From NCBI RefSeq assembly GCF_009928445.1, contig NZ_JAABNO010000013.1, positions 62,001-126,000 of the forward strand: 64,000 bases of DNA. The letters are read 5' to 3'. Origin of the DNA: Clostridium sp. C8-1-8. Its GTDB lineage: Bacteria; Bacillota; Clostridia; Clostridiales; Clostridiaceae. Positions 26,479-36,269 of the stretch are shown piece after piece. The notes beneath the pieces are model-generated. The model worked only from the letters and a program-made list of their open reading frames with translations, was not told where the DNA came from and ran no database searches. The translations under genes were made by a program, and so were the position numbers. Each line of letters begins with the position of its first letter. The stretch's first letter is position 1.

Positions 26479-27942
26479 TTACTTATTTAAGGCCGCTTTA
26501 GTTATTGCTCCTGCGGCCTGAGCAGCTTTTCCTCCACCAGCTCCTCCGCCTTCTATTATTACAGCAAAAGCTATTTGAGGATTGTCTGCTGGCGCAAAAC
26601 CTATGAACCATGAGTGAGGCGCTCCATCTTTACCATTTATCTGATAATCTGCTGTTCCGGTCTTTCCAGCAGCATTTGTACCACCAAAATAGTTTTTCCA
26701 GTCTCTTGTTACTCTATCGTCAACCAAATACTTCATATAATCTCTTATAGTACTGGCTGTGTTTTGAGAAATTACATTTCTAGCTACCTTAGGAGAAGTC
26801 TTGCTCACAAGCTCTCCATCTTTATTCAAGACTTGACTTACAAGCTGTGGTTCCATCATTATACCACCGTTGGCAATTGTACTTGCAACTAGAGCCATTT
26901 GGGTAGGAGTAGCTAAAACACTACTTTGACCTATTCCAGATTGAGCTATACTTCCTTTTTCATAACTTTTTAAAGTAGGGAATTCACTTTTTTCAAGCGC
27001 TATCCCATCCGTAGGAATAGTATTGTTAAAGCCAAACTTTTCTGCTGTTGTCTTTAACTTATCATTGCCTAACTCTAATGCCAAGTTACCAAATACAAAG
27101 TTAGAGGAAACCGCTAAAGCCTGCTTTAAGCTTAAAGTTCCGTATACGTGTCCATCTAAGTTACTCAAGGACTGCTTAGAATTGAAAACAATCTTACCAG
27201 TATCATTAAAGGTTCTATTTGTAACTCCTGGTAAGTTATCTATAGCTGAAGCTAAAGTAACTATTTTAAAAGTAGATCCTGGGGGATACATTCCTATAAC
27301 GGCTCTGTTTATAAGAGGAGAATCAGCATAGTTTCCTGAATTAGCCTGCTTCATAACCTCATCCAGATTGTTAGGGTCATAGGATGGTTTTGATACCATT
27401 GCAAGTATCTCTCCTGTCTTAGGATTTAATACTACCACCGCTCCCTTGTTGTCGCCTAAAGCATCAAAAGCTGCTTTCTGTATCTTGTCATCTAAAGTAG
27501 TAACTATACTATTTCCTACCTTTTCCTCAGTTTTATTTCTGTTTTTAAAGGCCTCTACTACATCTAAAGACTTTAAGAAGGCTTTAAGAGTAGCACTATG
27601 ATAGTCAGTAAGCTGTTCGTCATATTTACTCTCTAAACCAGTGATACCATATTTAGGATTTACGTATCCTAAAACCTGAGAGTAAAGCGCTCCACCTTTA
27701 TATTCTCTATTCTGAGTTAGTAAATCTTTCTTTGAAGAAGCAGTTAGAGGATTTTTATTTCTATCATATATAGTTCCTCTTAAAACCTCATTTCTTTTAG
27801 CCCATAATCTCTGATTTTGTGGTTTTGCTGCGATATCATTAGCTTTAAACAACTGAAAATAAGCTATATATGTTATAAGAGCCAAAATCAGAACAAGATA
27901 AACAACCAATACTTTTTTTATACTGTTTGATAAATCTTTCAT
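26479..27942 (-). CDS. Class B penicillin-binding protein (PbpA/FtsI-like transpeptidase)
   Basis: A monofunctional peptidoglycan transpeptidase of 487 residues, anchored by one N-terminal membrane helix (about residues 10-32). Active-site motifs are the serine in PPGSTFKIVTLAS near residue 222 (SxxK), SSNFVFG near residue 280 (SxN), and AGKTGTADYQ near residue 427 (KTG). The N-terminal dimerisation domain is short, as in the PbpA group. It follows ftsW/rodA by three bases, and SEDS glycosyltransferases work in pairs with class B PBPs, so these two probably form one cell-wall synthase. Whether it serves elongation, division or sporulation cannot be decided. Confidence 0.88.
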   Translation of the reverse strand: MKDLSNSIKKVLVVYLVLILALITYIAYFQLFKANDIAAKPQNQRLWAKRNEVLRGTIYDRNKNPLTASSKKDLLTQNREYKGGALYSQVLGYVNPKYGITGLESKYDEQLTDYHSATLKAFLKSLDVVEAFKNRNKTEEKVGNSIVTTLDDKIQKAAFDALGDNKGAVVVLNPKTGEILAMVSKPSYDPNNLDEVMKQANSGNYADSPLINRAVIGMYPPGSTFKIVTLASAIDNLPGVTNRTFNDTGKIVFNSKQSLSNLDGHVYGTLSLKQALAVSSNFVFGNLALELGNDKLKTTAEKFGFNNTIPTDGIALEKSEFPTLKSYEKGSIAQSGIGQSSVLATPTQMALVASTIANGGIMMEPQLVSQVLNKDGELVSKTSPKVARNVISQNTASTIRDYMKYLVDDRVTRDWKNYFGGTNAAGKTGTADYQINGKDGAPHSWFIGFAPADNPQIAFAVIIEGGGAGGGKAAQAAGAITKAALNK

Positions 27943-27945
27943 ATT

Positions 27946-29166
27946 CTAGCCCTCCTCTGAAATCTTCTGCAATATTCCTAATGCAAAAAACATAGTCATC
28001 ATTGAAGTACCACCATAACTTATCAAAGGAAGTGTTATTCCTGTAAGAGGTATAACTGCAAAAACCCCACCAATAATAACTAATACCTGCATAGCTATCA
28101 TAGCACTAAATCCAACTGCATTTAACTGAGAAAATCTGTCATCAGTAGTTAAAGCAGCTCTCATGCCTCTATAGAAAAGTAAAAAATAAAGAAGCATTAT
28201 TCCTATAGCAAATATTGTTCCAAACTCTTCACAAATAATTGCAAAAATAAAATCTGACTCTCTAACAGGAACAAATCCAGGATACCCTTGTCCAAGCCCA
28301 GCTCCAAAAAATCCTCCTGAAGATATAGAAAATAGCCCCTGAGCTATCTGATAACTCTGATCATTAGCATATTTCCATAGATCTTTCCATATTATCACTC
28401 TTTTTCTTACATGAGCAAAAAGCTTATAACTTATACTTGCCCCAGCTGCAAATAATATCAAACAAGTAATTACATACTTTAGCTTTCCTGTAGCTATGAA
28501 CAGCATTGTCACTGCAATACCGAAAAATATAAGTGCTGAACCTAAATCCCTTTGAAGTACCATACAACCTATTACAGCCATTACAACTGCTGCTGGTTCT
28601 ACAAGCTGTTTAAAATCCTCCAAGATATTCTTTTTATCTTCATACTTAGATAATGCAGAAGATAAATATAAAACAAAAAATATCTTTCCAACCTCAGAAG
28701 GCTGAAAACTAAACCCTCCTATTTTTACCCAGTTTTTAGCTCCCAAAACCTCACTTCCTATGAACAAAGCCATAGGCATAAATACAGCAGTAGCGCCCAG
28801 AAATACATATTTATACTTAATAAAACTTCTTAAATCAGGTACAATTACAACGATAAGTATGTAAGATGTGATACCAATTATAAACCATATAAGCTGCTTC
28901 ACTGCAAACTGTGGGTTTATCCTATAAAGCATAGCTATTCCAATAAATGAAAGTATAGCTGAAAAAATTAATAGGAACTTATCTCCATCTGGGAAGAAAC
29001 GTCTTATTACGAAATGGGCATAAGTTATTAGAATAATAACTACTCCCCCCATAATTAATGCTCCTATATCAACTGGAGTTTTTAAAAACGCCAAATCTAC
29101 AAATAGCGCTATACATAAAAGATATGATATAAAAAGTAGTCTTCTTTCATATTTTACTGAACTCAT
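27946..29166 (-). CDS. SEDS peptidoglycan glycosyltransferase, FtsW/RodA/SpoVE family
   Basis: A polytopic membrane protein of 406 residues with about ten helices that polymerises lipid II. Conserved SEDS blocks include GAKNWVKIGGFSFQPSEVGKIFF near residue 147 (family signature), QRDLGSALIFFG near residue 205 with the essential aspartate, GQGYPGFVPVRESDFIFAIICEEFG near residue 280, and the end block PLTGITLPLISYGGTSMM. It is placed between an FHA-domain gene and the class B PBP. With no other family member in the window, FtsW, RodA and SpoVE cannot be told apart by sequence alone. The GAGGTG site fits the start. Confidence 0.9.
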   Translation of the reverse strand: MSSVKYERRLLFISYLLCIALFVDLAFLKTPVDIGALIMGGVVIILITYAHFVIRRFFPDGDKFLLIFSAILSFIGIAMLYRINPQFAVKQLIWFIIGITSYILIVVIVPDLRSFIKYKYVFLGATAVFMPMALFIGSEVLGAKNWVKIGGFSFQPSEVGKIFFVLYLSSALSKYEDKKNILEDFKQLVEPAAVVMAVIGCMVLQRDLGSALIFFGIAVTMLFIATGKLKYVITCLILFAAGASISYKLFAHVRKRVIIWKDLWKYANDQSYQIAQGLFSISSGGFFGAGLGQGYPGFVPVRESDFIFAIICEEFGTIFAIGIMLLYFLLFYRGMRAALTTDDRFSQLNAVGFSAMIAMQVLVIIGGVFAVIPLTGITLPLISYGGTSMMTMFFALGILQKISEEG

Positions 29167-29197
29167 ATAATCACCTCAAGCCTGACAAAGTCTGTTT

Positions 29198-29638
29198 TTA
29201 ATCTATAACTCTAAAAATAGTACCTCCGAATTTTATTTCATCCTCAACTTTTAACTTTACTCTTCCTGTTATCTTATCATCATTAACAAAGGTACCATTT
29301 GTACTATTAAGATCCTCTAAAATAAAATCATCATTTCTTAAATATAACTTTGCATGGTGGCCCGAAACAAATTGATCGTTCAAAACTATGGAGTTATCCT
29401 CTCTTCTTCCTATGGTTATGCTATTCATAACGGGTATCACAGATCCAGGTTTAAGGTCATGATTCTCTAGAGCTTTAATAACTTCAATTCCATGAACCTT
29501 CTTTGATTTGCTAGGTCTCCTTTTCCCACCTGTTTTAACATCCTTGTACATTATTTTTAGAGCATAATAAATAATTACGTAAAGAATAATTATAAAAATA
29601 ACTCCAAAAATTACACTACTTATTTTCTTAAAATCCAT
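29198..29638 (-). CDS. Membrane-anchored FHA-domain protein
   Basis: A 146-residue protein with one N-terminal membrane helix (about residues 8-28), a basic linker (GGKRRPSKSKK) and a C-terminal FHA domain (about residues 68-145) with the hallmarks ITIGRREDNSIVLND, SGHHAKL and LEDLNSTNGTFVND. FHA domains bind phosphothreonine. It is the first gene of the FHA-ftsW/rodA-pbp unit, an arrangement that recalls the actinobacterial fhaB-rodA-pbpA cluster, where a PASTA kinase is also present; no kinase gene is here. It may link Ser/Thr kinase signalling to cell-wall synthesis, an inference from context. Confidence 0.85.
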   Translation of the reverse strand: MDFKKISSVIFGVIFIIILYVIIYYALKIMYKDVKTGGKRRPSKSKKVHGIEVIKALENHDLKPGSVIPVMNSITIGRREDNSIVLNDQFVSGHHAKLYLRNDDFILEDLNSTNGTFVNDDKITGRVKLKVEDEIKFGGTIFRVID

Positions 29639-29704
29639 ATTTTCACCTCAAATTATCTTTAACCAGTATTATCCTATATTTTATTCTCTTCTTTCTCCAT
29701 ATTG

Positions 29705-29710
29705 ATTATA
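29705..29710 (-). promoter_or_regulatory. Putative -10 for the FHA-ftsW/rodA-pbp operon
   Basis: TATAAT on the minus strand about 70 bp before the FHA start. No good -35 hexamer lies at the right distance. Confidence 0.4.
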
Positions 29711-29867
29711 CAATAAAAATCATCTTAAATCATGACAAAATGCAATTCATACGTTTTCATATAAAAATTTTATATTTTCTTAAGATATTAAAAAATAGTT
29801 GAGGCAACCTTCTTTATTTTTTCTACCATATATGCATTTAGGTTCACACAGATTCATATAAAATAAA

Positions 29868-29999
29868 GGCTATGTTTAATAATATTGTTGAAATTAAGTG
29901 GTTATGAAGGAGATGCTATATGAGAGAGCTATTAGAGCAAGCTCATCTAAGCATCGGGTGATTGACCACTTAATTTCAAAACAGTACTTTAACAGAGCC
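29868..29999. mobile_element. 132-bp MITE-like element with 35-bp inverted ends (family 1)
   Basis: The left end starts GGCTATGTTTAATAAT and runs to GAAATTAAGTGGT; the right end is the imperfect inverse, ACCACTTAATTTC ... ACTTTAACAGAGCC. The arms span 29868-29902 and 29965-29999. AAAATAAA flanks both sides directly, as expected for an 8-bp target duplication, although the surrounding DNA is AT-rich. The interior holds AAGGAGATGCTAT and ATG with 13 codons (MRELLEQAHLSIG) then TGA, possibly the start of a lost transposase gene. There is no transposase in the window. Eight-base duplications occur in families such as IS6 and IS1595; I cannot assign one. Confidence 0.65.
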
Positions 30000-30104
30000 A
30001 AAATAAAAAGCCCTAAGTTTTAATAATTTTATGAATAAAGTAATATAAATTCAGCCTTTTTACTGTATAATATATTTATAACACATTATATTGATGCCCT
30101 TTAA

Positions 30105-30148
30105 TTAAAAAAATCACTAATGCTATTTTCATTAGTGATTTTTTTAAT
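30105..30148. terminator. Bidirectional terminator after hisE
   Basis: ATTAAAAAAATCACTAATG (30104-30122) pairs perfectly with CATTAGTGATTTTTTTAAT (30130-30148). T7 tracts lie on both strands. It lies 20 bp after the hisE stop and ends the his operon. Confidence 0.88.
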
Positions 30149-30168
30149 ATGCACGTATTTAATTATCT

Positions 30169-30495
30169 TTATAAAACCTCTATATCTTTTCTTTCGCTCT
30201 TTAGATTACCCATCTTTTTACTTCTTCTATCTAACTCGGTATATATTTCTTCAATTTCTATACCCATATCAGCCATTAAGACCATAGTGTGGTATAACAA
30301 ATCGCAAACTTCACTAATGCCATTTTCCTTATTATCATTCTTTCCTTCTATTATTACCTCAGTACACTCTTCTCCTACCTTTTTCAATATCTTATCTCTA
30401 CCTTTTGAGAATAAGTAGTTTGTATAGGAACCTTCCATAGGGTTATCTTTTCTTAGCTTTATAACTTCATAAAGTTTTTTAAGAGAATCGTCCAT
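30169..30495 (-). CDS. hisE: Phosphoribosyl-ATP pyrophosphatase
   Basis: Second step of histidine synthesis: hydrolyses phosphoribosyl-ATP to phosphoribosyl-AMP. A 108-residue all-alpha MazG-like protein with MEGSYTNYLFSKGRDKILKKVGEECTEVIIEGKN (acidic EExxE metal site around residues 41-44) and EVCDLLYHTMVLMADMG near residue 70. It is separate from hisI, unlike the fused HisIE of many bacteria. The ATG at 30495 has GGAGGAGAG ahead of it; an in-frame start 54 bases upstream is rejected. It is the last gene of the operon, 167 bp after hisI. Confidence 0.93.
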   Translation of the reverse strand: MDDSLKKLYEVIKLRKDNPMEGSYTNYLFSKGRDKILKKVGEECTEVIIEGKNDNKENGISEVCDLLYHTMVLMADMGIEIEEIYTELDRRSKKMGNLKSERKDIEVL

Positions 30496-30662
30496 AGTTA
30501 TTCTCTCCTCCAAATCTATATTTAATATATGCTTACTTGCTGTTCGCAATAAAACTGAGATACCTAAATTTAAACCGTCTACAGATGCTTATCCACAATT
30601 TTATCTTTTTTATGCTTTACTAGACAACAAAATATAATTTTCTAAAGAACAACTTAATACTT

Positions 30663-30968
30663 CTATAAAATCCTTCTATAAAAGCAAGTTCTCTCACCTG
30701 TGTGACAAGCAGCACCTATTTGCTCTACCTTAATCAAGAGAGTATCTTCATCACAATCAATACAAATTTCTTTCACCAATTGAAAATGTCCTGAAGTCTC
30801 CCCCTTATTCCATAGTTTATTTCTTGATCGACTAAAGAACCAGGTGGTCTTTGTCTCAATAGTTTTCTTGTAAGATTCTTCATTCATATATGCAAGCATT
30901 AGGACTTCCTTAGTCCTTTCATCTACAATTATCGCAGGTACCAAACCTTTTTCAAAATTAGGTTCCAT
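30663..30968 (-). CDS. hisI: Phosphoribosyl-AMP cyclohydrolase
   Basis: Third step of histidine synthesis: opens the purine ring of phosphoribosyl-AMP. The 101-residue zinc enzyme shows [21 protein letters not shown] at its start, [21 protein letters not shown] near residue 42, [11 protein letters not shown] near residue 72 and the cysteine motif CHTGERTCF near residue 88. It stands alone (not fused to hisE). The start at 30968 has AGGAGGAG directly upstream; a longer in-frame start at 31016 lies inside hisF and is rejected. It is 32 bp from the hisF stop. Confidence 0.93.
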   Translation of the reverse strand: MEPNFEKGLVPAIIVDERTKEVLMLAYMNEESYKKTIETKTTWFFSRSRNKLWNKGETSGHFQLVKEICIDCDEDTLLIKVEQIGAACHTGERTCFYRRIL

Positions 30969-30999
30969 AAAACTCCTCCTAGTAATAAAGTTATTAAAC

Positions 31000-31761
31000 T
31001 TATATCCTAACCTCAATATTGTCTCTTTTTAGATATTTCTTTACATCACTAATAGAAGCTTCTTTGTAGTGGAATATAGAGGCAGCTAGTGCTGCATCTG
31101 AATTAGTCTTCTTGAACACTTCACTAATGTGTGATATTTCTCCACACCCTCCTGAGGCTATTACAGGTATATTTGTAGCGCCACATATGGCATTTAAAAA
31201 CTCAATGTCGTACCCATTCTTAGTACCGTCTGCGTCCATACTTGTTAATAATATTTCTCCTGCGCCTCTTCTAGCTACTTCCTTAGCATACTCTATAGCA
31301 TCTACCCCTGTATCTATTCTTCCACCATTAATAAATATATTCCATCCACTTTCATCAGCTCTTTTCTTTCCATCTATGGCTACCACGATACATTGCTCTC
31401 CGAAAAGTTCTGCACCTTCTGATATTAAATTAGGATTTCTTAAAGCTGCAGAGTTTATAGAGATCTTGTCAGCACCAGCCCTAAGTATTACTTTTATATC
31501 TTCTATAGTACTTATGCCCCCACCAACAGTTAGAGGAATAAAAACTTCGTTAGCTGTTCTCTCAACCACATCTATCATAGTTTTTCTTCCTTCATGACTT
31601 GCAGTTATATCAAGAAAAACCAGTTCATCTGCACCTTCATCATTGTAAAGCTTAGCTATTTCAACAGGGTCTCCTACATCTTTAAGTCCTAAAAAATTAA
31701 TTCCCTTGACTACTCTCCCCATCTTAACATCCAAGCAAGGTATTATTCTCTTTGTTATCAT
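31000..31761 (-). CDS. hisF: Imidazole glycerol phosphate synthase, cyclase subunit
   Basis: Forms IGP and AICAR from PRFAR with ammonia supplied by HisH. A 253-residue TIM barrel with the catalytic Asp in [15 protein letters not shown] (residue 11) and the second Asp in VVAIDGKKR near residue 130, plus the phosphate loops GGGIST and IASGGCGEI. The start at 31761 follows GGGGGGA; the in-frame start seven codons upstream is rejected because it lies before that site. It follows hisA after 17 bp in the operon and resembles hisA in fold. Confidence 0.95.
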   Translation of the reverse strand: MITKRIIPCLDVKMGRVVKGINFLGLKDVGDPVEIAKLYNDEGADELVFLDITASHEGRKTMIDVVERTANEVFIPLTVGGGISTIEDIKVILRAGADKISINSAALRNPNLISEGAELFGEQCIVVAIDGKKRADESGWNIFINGGRIDTGVDAIEYAKEVARRGAGEILLTSMDADGTKNGYDIEFLNAICGATNIPVIASGGCGEISHISEVFKKTNSDAALAASIFHYKEASISDVKKYLKRDNIEVRI

Positions 31762-31778
31762 TATAAATCCCCCCTTTA

Positions 31779-32501
31779 TCAATCTTCTTTTGTGAGACTT
31801 ATAGCCTTATACAAATCCAAGTTTCCTGAATATATAGCCTTCCCAGTTATAGCTCCATATAAATCTAACTTCATTAATTCTCTAATATGGTTAAGATCCT
31901 TAACTCCTCCAGATGCTATTATCTTCGAAGCAAGTATATTGTCTTTTAGCTGCTTAAGCATATCTAAGTTAGGACCTTCAAGTGTTCCATCCTTAGATAT
32001 ATCAGTAACAATAAAGGTCTTTACTCCCAATAACTCAAGCTCTTTTGCAAAGTCAATATAATTCTTCTCTGTAACTTCAACCCATCCCTTAATAGCCACA
32101 TAACCGTTGGAAGCATCTATTCCTACAGCTATGCTTTCTCCATATTTATCTAAAGCTAATTCTAAAAGCTCTTTATTACTAACAGCAGAAGTACCTAATA
32201 TCACTCTTTTTACACCAATGGAAATTAGGTTTTCTATTGCCTCTATAGATCTTATCCCCCCGCCAACTTCAACAGGGATGTTTACACTCTTTACAATATT
32301 CTCTATGATGGGCAAATTAACTTGTTCACCCCTAAAAGCACCATTTAAATCAACAACATGTATGAACTCCGCTCCTTGTTCCTCAAACTCTCTTGCTATA
32401 TTGATAGGGTCTTCTGCTACTACATGTGTACTGTCTTCTTCTCCTTTATAAAGCCTCACACACTTTCCATCTTTTAGATCTATGGCAGGCAATATTATCA
32501 T
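31779..32501 (-). CDS. hisA: ProFAR isomerase
   Basis: Fourth enzymatic step of histidine synthesis: an Amadori rearrangement of ProFAR to PRFAR. A 240-residue TIM barrel with the catalytic Asp in [18 protein letters not shown] (residue 7), [14 protein letters not shown] near residue 77, the second Asp in [13 protein letters not shown] near residue 168, and the phosphate loop IASGGVKDL. It overlaps the hisH stop by four bases, so translation is coupled. There is no sign of the double-duty TrpF activity seen in actinobacterial PriA, and this cannot be judged by eye. Confidence 0.95.
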   Translation of the reverse strand: MIILPAIDLKDGKCVRLYKGEEDSTHVVAEDPINIAREFEEQGAEFIHVVDLNGAFRGEQVNLPIIENIVKSVNIPVEVGGGIRSIEAIENLISIGVKRVILGTSAVSNKELLELALDKYGESIAVGIDASNGYVAIKGWVEVTEKNYIDFAKELELLGVKTFIVTDISKDGTLEGPNLDMLKQLKDNILASKIIASGGVKDLNHIRELMKLDLYGAITGKAIYSGNLDLYKAISLTKED

Positions 32502-33100
32502 CTTATCAGCCCCTTTAGGTTTTTTAATATATTAAGTCCCACTTCTCCACTTTTTTCAGGGTGAAATTGAAAGCCTATTACGTTTTCCTTTGAAACTATA
32601 GCAGGTACTTCTATCTCATATTCAGCATATGCGTTCACATTAGCCTCATCCGTCTGGGCGTAAAAGGAATGAACAAAATACACATAACTTCCTTCAGTTA
32701 CACCTTTCAGTGTCTCACTATGAACGTTAAATTTTAGCTTGTTCCACCCCATATGTGGCACCTTTTCCTTTATATCAAACTTTTTCACCTGCCCGTCTAT
32801 TAATCCTAACCCTTCTGTATATCTAACTTCATCACTAGAATCAAATAGTAATTGCATTCCTAGGCATATACCGATAATAGGCTTGCCACTTTTAACCTCT
32901 TCCTTAAGAAATAAATCAAGCTCTCTCTCCCTTAGGTTAGCCATAGCCGCTGGAAAGGCTCCTACTCCTGGAAGTATTATTCCTTTACTAGCTTTTATCT
33001 GTTTCACATCGCTAGTTATATTTGCTTCTATTCCTAGACTCCAAAGAGCTTTTTCAACACTTCTCAGGTTTCCTATACCATAATCTATAATTGAAATCAT
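32498..33100 (-). CDS. hisH: Imidazole glycerol phosphate synthase, glutaminase subunit
   Basis: Class I glutamine amidotransferase that delivers ammonia to HisF. The 200-residue protein has DYGIGNLRSVEKAL at the start, the oxyanion-strand LPGVGAFPAAM, the nucleophile Cys in IGICLGMQLLFD near residue 80, and the His-Glu pair in FQFHPEKSG near residue 179. A GAGGTG site precedes the ATG. The 233 bp upstream, separating it from hisB, is filled with dispersed repeats and breaks the otherwise tight operon. Confidence 0.95.
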   Translation of the reverse strand: MISIIDYGIGNLRSVEKALWSLGIEANITSDVKQIKASKGIILPGVGAFPAAMANLRERELDLFLKEEVKSGKPIIGICLGMQLLFDSSDEVRYTEGLGLIDGQVKKFDIKEKVPHMGWNKLKFNVHSETLKGVTEGSYVYFVHSFYAQTDEANVNAYAEYEIEVPAIVSKENVIGFQFHPEKSGEVGLNILKNLKGLIR

Positions 33101-33131
33101 TATTTCACCTCATTTACTTACCTTTATATAA

Positions 33132-33166
33132 GGTAATGTTTCCGATTATTGTTGAAATCAACTGGT
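33132..33166. repeat. Left-end remnant of the family 1 element inside the his operon
   Basis: GGTAATGTTTCCGATTATTG followed by TTGAAATCAACTGGTT aligns with the left arm of the 29868 element (GGCTATGTTTAATAATATTG, then TTGAAATTAAGTGGTT). I could not identify its right end. Confidence 0.45.
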
Positions 33167-33180
33167 TTAAAATTCGCTAA

Positions 33181-33260
33181 AGCGACCTTCTTTAGTGAAT
33201 TTTTGTTGCGCATCTGCCTTTTCTGAACGTATGTGAAGAAATTCTGGCAGGCGACATAAT
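33181..33260. repeat. Dispersed intergenic repeat, family 2, copy B
   Basis: Contains TTCTTTAGTGAATTTTTG, GCGCATCTGCCTTTTCTGAA, CGTATG and GAAGAAATTCTGGCAG. The first blocks match 13141-13205; GAAGAAATTCTGGCAG recurs exactly at 18398-18413 in the T-box spacer. It sits in the hisB-hisH gap. Confidence 0.5.
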
Positions 33261-33333
33261 CTTTTTTACTGTTTACCATAACTAGGTTTAGCTTGAAAAA
33301 AAATTTATACTTTCTTTAACAGTAAAAAATAGC

Positions 33334-33921
33334 TTATAAAACTCCCTTTGTAGACATAACACCTTTTATTTTTTCATCATAAGATACAGCCTCTCTAAGA
33401 GCTCTTCCAAAAGCTTTGAAAAGAGCCTCTATCATATGATGATTATTTTTACCGTACAAAACCTTACAGTGAAGGGTTATACCACAATTAGCCGCTACAG
33501 CTCTAAAAAACTCTTCAGTTAACTCTACGTCATAAGTTCCCAAGGTCTTACTAGTATCTATAGGTGCATCAAAAACCAAATAATCTCTTCCACTTAAATC
33601 TAAAGATACTAAAGCTAAAGCTTCATCCATTGGTACATAAGAAGTTCCATATCTCTTTATACCCATCTTATCTCCCATTGCATCCTTTAATACCTTGCCT
33701 AAGGTTATGCCTACATCTTCTACTGTATGATGTCCATCTATATACAGATCGCCCTTAGCTAATATTTTTATATCCATAAGAGAATGCCTGCTCATCAAAG
33801 AAAGCATATGATCAAAGAATCCAATTCCAGTATTTATTTCATAAACACCGTCTCCATCTACTTTCACACTAACTTCAATATCAGTTTCACTTGTTTTTCT
33901 TAACATCTTCGCTTCTCTCAT
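33334..33921 (-). CDS. hisB: Imidazoleglycerol-phosphate dehydratase
   Basis: Dehydrates IGP to imidazole-acetol phosphate. The 195-residue manganese enzyme carries the metal motifs [14 protein letters not shown] near residue 63, [18 protein letters not shown] near residue 30, and [20 protein letters not shown] near residue 155. It is the monofunctional form, without the histidinol-phosphatase domain of enteric HisB; the phosphatase gene (hisK/hisJ type) is not seen in the operon. It follows hisC by four bases. The start at 33921 has a GGAGC site. Confidence 0.95.
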   Translation of the reverse strand: MREAKMLRKTSETDIEVSVKVDGDGVYEINTGIGFFDHMLSLMSRHSLMDIKILAKGDLYIDGHHTVEDVGITLGKVLKDAMGDKMGIKRYGTSYVPMDEALALVSLDLSGRDYLVFDAPIDTSKTLGTYDVELTEEFFRAVAANCGITLHCKVLYGKNNHHMIEALFKAFGRALREAVSYDEKIKGVMSTKGVL

Positions 33922-33925
33922 ATAA

Positions 33926-34987
33926 TCAAGCTCCTAAAAAATCATTAATTTTTTTAACTAATACAAGGTTTTCATCACTGCTTCCAACAGTAACTCTTAT
34001 ACAATTCTCTAATCTCCCCTTACCAAAGAATCTTACTGCGACTCCCATACTTTCTAAGTACTTATAAAGGGCTTTTGCTTCCTTAAATTCTATTAACATA
34101 AAGTTAGTACTACTAGGATATATCTTAAAACCAAATCTTTTTGATAATTCCTTCAAGGCCTTTTCCAATAAATCTTTTTCTTTTAAAATAGCCTTTATAT
34201 TAGCTTGGAGCAAATCCTTATTGCTAAACAATAATGTACCTATCTCCTGTGTAATAGCATTAACATTGTAAGGAGGTTTAACCTTGTATAACTCCCTTAA
34301 TAAAATTGGATTTGTTATTAAGAAACCTAATCTTAGAGCTGCTAATCCTATTTTAGATGCAGTTCTAAGCACTATTAAGTTATCATAATTATTTATTTCA
34401 TTTATCAAAGTCTCTCCGTAAAACTCAAAGTAAGCTTCGTCTACAACTACTATAGAGTTTACTGAAGCTACAACTCTTAATAGTTCTTCCTTACTAATTA
34501 CGCCTCCAGTTGGGTTATTAGGCACCGATATAAATACAACTTTAGGTTTTTCCTTATTTATATAATCTATATATTCTTCTATGCTTAAAGAAAAGTCATC
34601 CTTTAACTCATACTCTATTACCTTGGCCCCATGTAAAACCCCATAGACTTTATACATAGAAAAGTCTGGATTAAACTTTATAACCTTATCTCCACTATTT
34701 ACAAAGGTATTACATATTATTGATATAAGTTCATCTGATCCATTTCCTATCATTATGCTTTCTTTGTCAGCACCTGAATAATCACCATATACATTTCTCA
34801 ACTTTTCCCCTGTTGGTGATGGATACCTATTTAAATTAATTTCTCTAATTATGGATAACATCTTTTTTTCTAATTGTTGTCCAATATTTATAAAGCTCTC
34901 ATTTGCATTTAAAATAACACTACAATTGCTCTCTTCTGCCTCATATGGTTTAAACTCACTTAAATCTGTTCTAAACAAACTATTCAT
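33926..34987 (-). CDS. hisC: Histidinol-phosphate aminotransferase
   Basis: PLP enzyme that transfers an amino group from glutamate to imidazole-acetol phosphate. The 353-residue fold-type I protein shows [16 protein letters not shown] near residue 152, [12 protein letters not shown] near residue 180, and the PLP lysine in [16 protein letters not shown] near residue 212. The ATG at 34987 with GAGGG upstream overlaps the end of hisD by eight bases; a TTG two codons earlier is less likely. It lies between hisD and hisB in a tightly packed segment. Confidence 0.93.
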   Translation of the reverse strand: MNSLFRTDLSEFKPYEAEESNCSVILNANESFINIGQQLEKKMLSIIREINLNRYPSPTGEKLRNVYGDYSGADKESIMIGNGSDELISIICNTFVNSGDKVIKFNPDFSMYKVYGVLHGAKVIEYELKDDFSLSIEEYIDYINKEKPKVVFISVPNNPTGGVISKEELLRVVASVNSIVVVDEAYFEFYGETLINEINNYDNLIVLRTASKIGLAALRLGFLITNPILLRELYKVKPPYNVNAITQEIGTLLFSNKDLLQANIKAILKEKDLLEKALKELSKRFGFKIYPSSTNFMLIEFKEAKALYKYLESMGVAVRFFGKGRLENCIRVTVGSSDENLVLVKKINDFLGA

Positions 34988-36269
34988 TCTCAACCCTCAC
35001 TCTAATAGAATTGCCATGGGCGTCTAATCCTTCAGCCTTTGCAAGTATTATTATACTTTCACTTAAAGCTTTAAGAGCATCTTCTGTATAGTATATATAA
35101 CTGGACTTCTTTACAAAATCATCTACTGACAAAGGTGAAAAAAATCTAGCTGTTCCATTGGTAGGTAGAACATGATTAGGTCCAGCCATATAGTCTCCTA
35201 AAGGTTCTGGGCTATATTGTCCTAAAAATATAGACCCTGCATTTTTCACTTTACCTAGATACGCCAAAGGATTTTCTATCATTAATTCTAAATGCTCAGG
35301 AGCGATTGCATTTGATAAATCGATAGCCTCCTCTAAAGAATCAACAATAAGCATTCCACCGTAATTTTTTAAGGAAGCTTCTATTATATCTTTTCTGCTT
35401 AAGTTCTGAAGCTGTTTAAATACCTCACTATTAACTTGATTTGCAAGCTTCTTACTTGTTGTTATAAGCACTGATGAGGCAAGCTTATCATGTTCAGCCT
35501 GAGACATTAAATCCGCTGCTAAAAATCTTGGGTTTGCTTTGTCGTCACATACAATAGTTATCTCACTTGGACCAGCTATCATATCTATGTCTACTTTTCC
35601 ATAGCACACCCTTTTAGCTAAAGCTACATATATATTGCCAGGACCTACAATCTTATCAACCTTAGGAATAGACTCTGTTCCGTAAGCAAGAGCTGCAATC
35701 GCCTGAGCTCCTCCAACTTTATATATTTCACTTACTCCAGCTAGCTTGGCAGCTACTAATATATTTACATCAATACTTCCATCCTTTCTTGGAGGCGTCA
35801 CCATAACTATATTTTTTACCCCAGCTAGCTTGGCAGGTATAACATTCATTAGAACTGAAGACGGGTAAGCTGCACTTCCACCAGGAACATAAACCCCTAC
35901 ATTCTCTAAAGGTATTATCTTTTGTCCCATCATAACCCCATTCTCTTCTGTACTTATCCAGGACTGCCTTATTTGTTTTCTGTGAAAATACTCTATATTA
36001 GCTATTGCTTTTTCTAATGCAGCTTTTATATCAATTGAAACATTTTTAAAAGCCTCTTCTATCTCTTTTTCACTAACCTTCATATCACAGAGACTTATTC
36101 CATCAAACCTCTCTGTATAATCTCTGACAGCAGCATCCCCCTCTGATCTTACCAAACTTATTATATTTTCAACGGTCTCTAAGGCCTCTTTGCTATCTTC
36201 TTCACTTCTTTTTTTCATCAAATCTAGGAATTGGTCAATTGATTTTTTATCTTCATATATCTTAATCAT
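34980..36269 (-). CDS. hisD: Histidinol dehydrogenase
   Basis: Catalyses the last two oxidations, histidinol to histidine, with NAD and zinc. The 429-residue protein includes [25 protein letters not shown] near residue 120, [29 protein letters not shown] near residue 190, the GPSEI block near residue 240, and the catalytic Glu-His in APEHLEL near residue 325. The start at 36269 has GAAGGAGAAG at a good distance; a start six codons upstream overlaps this site. The ATG overlaps the end of hisG. Confidence 0.95.
   Translation of the reverse strand: MIKIYEDKKSIDQFLDLMKKRSEEDSKEALETVENIISLVRSEGDAAVRDYTERFDGISLCDMKVSEKEIEEAFKNVSIDIKAALEKAIANIEYFHRKQIRQSWISTEENGVMMGQKIIPLENVGVYVPGGSAAYPSSVLMNVIPAKLAGVKNIVMVTPPRKDGSIDVNILVAAKLAGVSEIYKVGGAQAIAALAYGTESIPKVDKIVGPGNIYVALAKRVCYGKVDIDMIAGPSEITIVCDDKANPRFLAADLMSQAEHDKLASSVLITTSKKLANQVNSEVFKQLQNLSRKDIIEASLKNYGGMLIVDSLEEAIDLSNAIAPEHLELMIENPLAYLGKVKNAGSIFLGQYSPEPLGDYMAGPNHVLPTNGTARFFSPLSVDDFVKKSSYIYYTEDALKALSESIIILAKAEGLDAHGNSIRVRVENE

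Noticed and set aside
30066..30071. TATAAT on the plus strand near the his terminator
   Set aside because: No -35 partner and no plus-strand gene downstream.
31112..31597. 161-codon plus-strand frame opposite hisF
   Set aside because: Antisense shadow of a conserved enzyme; no start signal.
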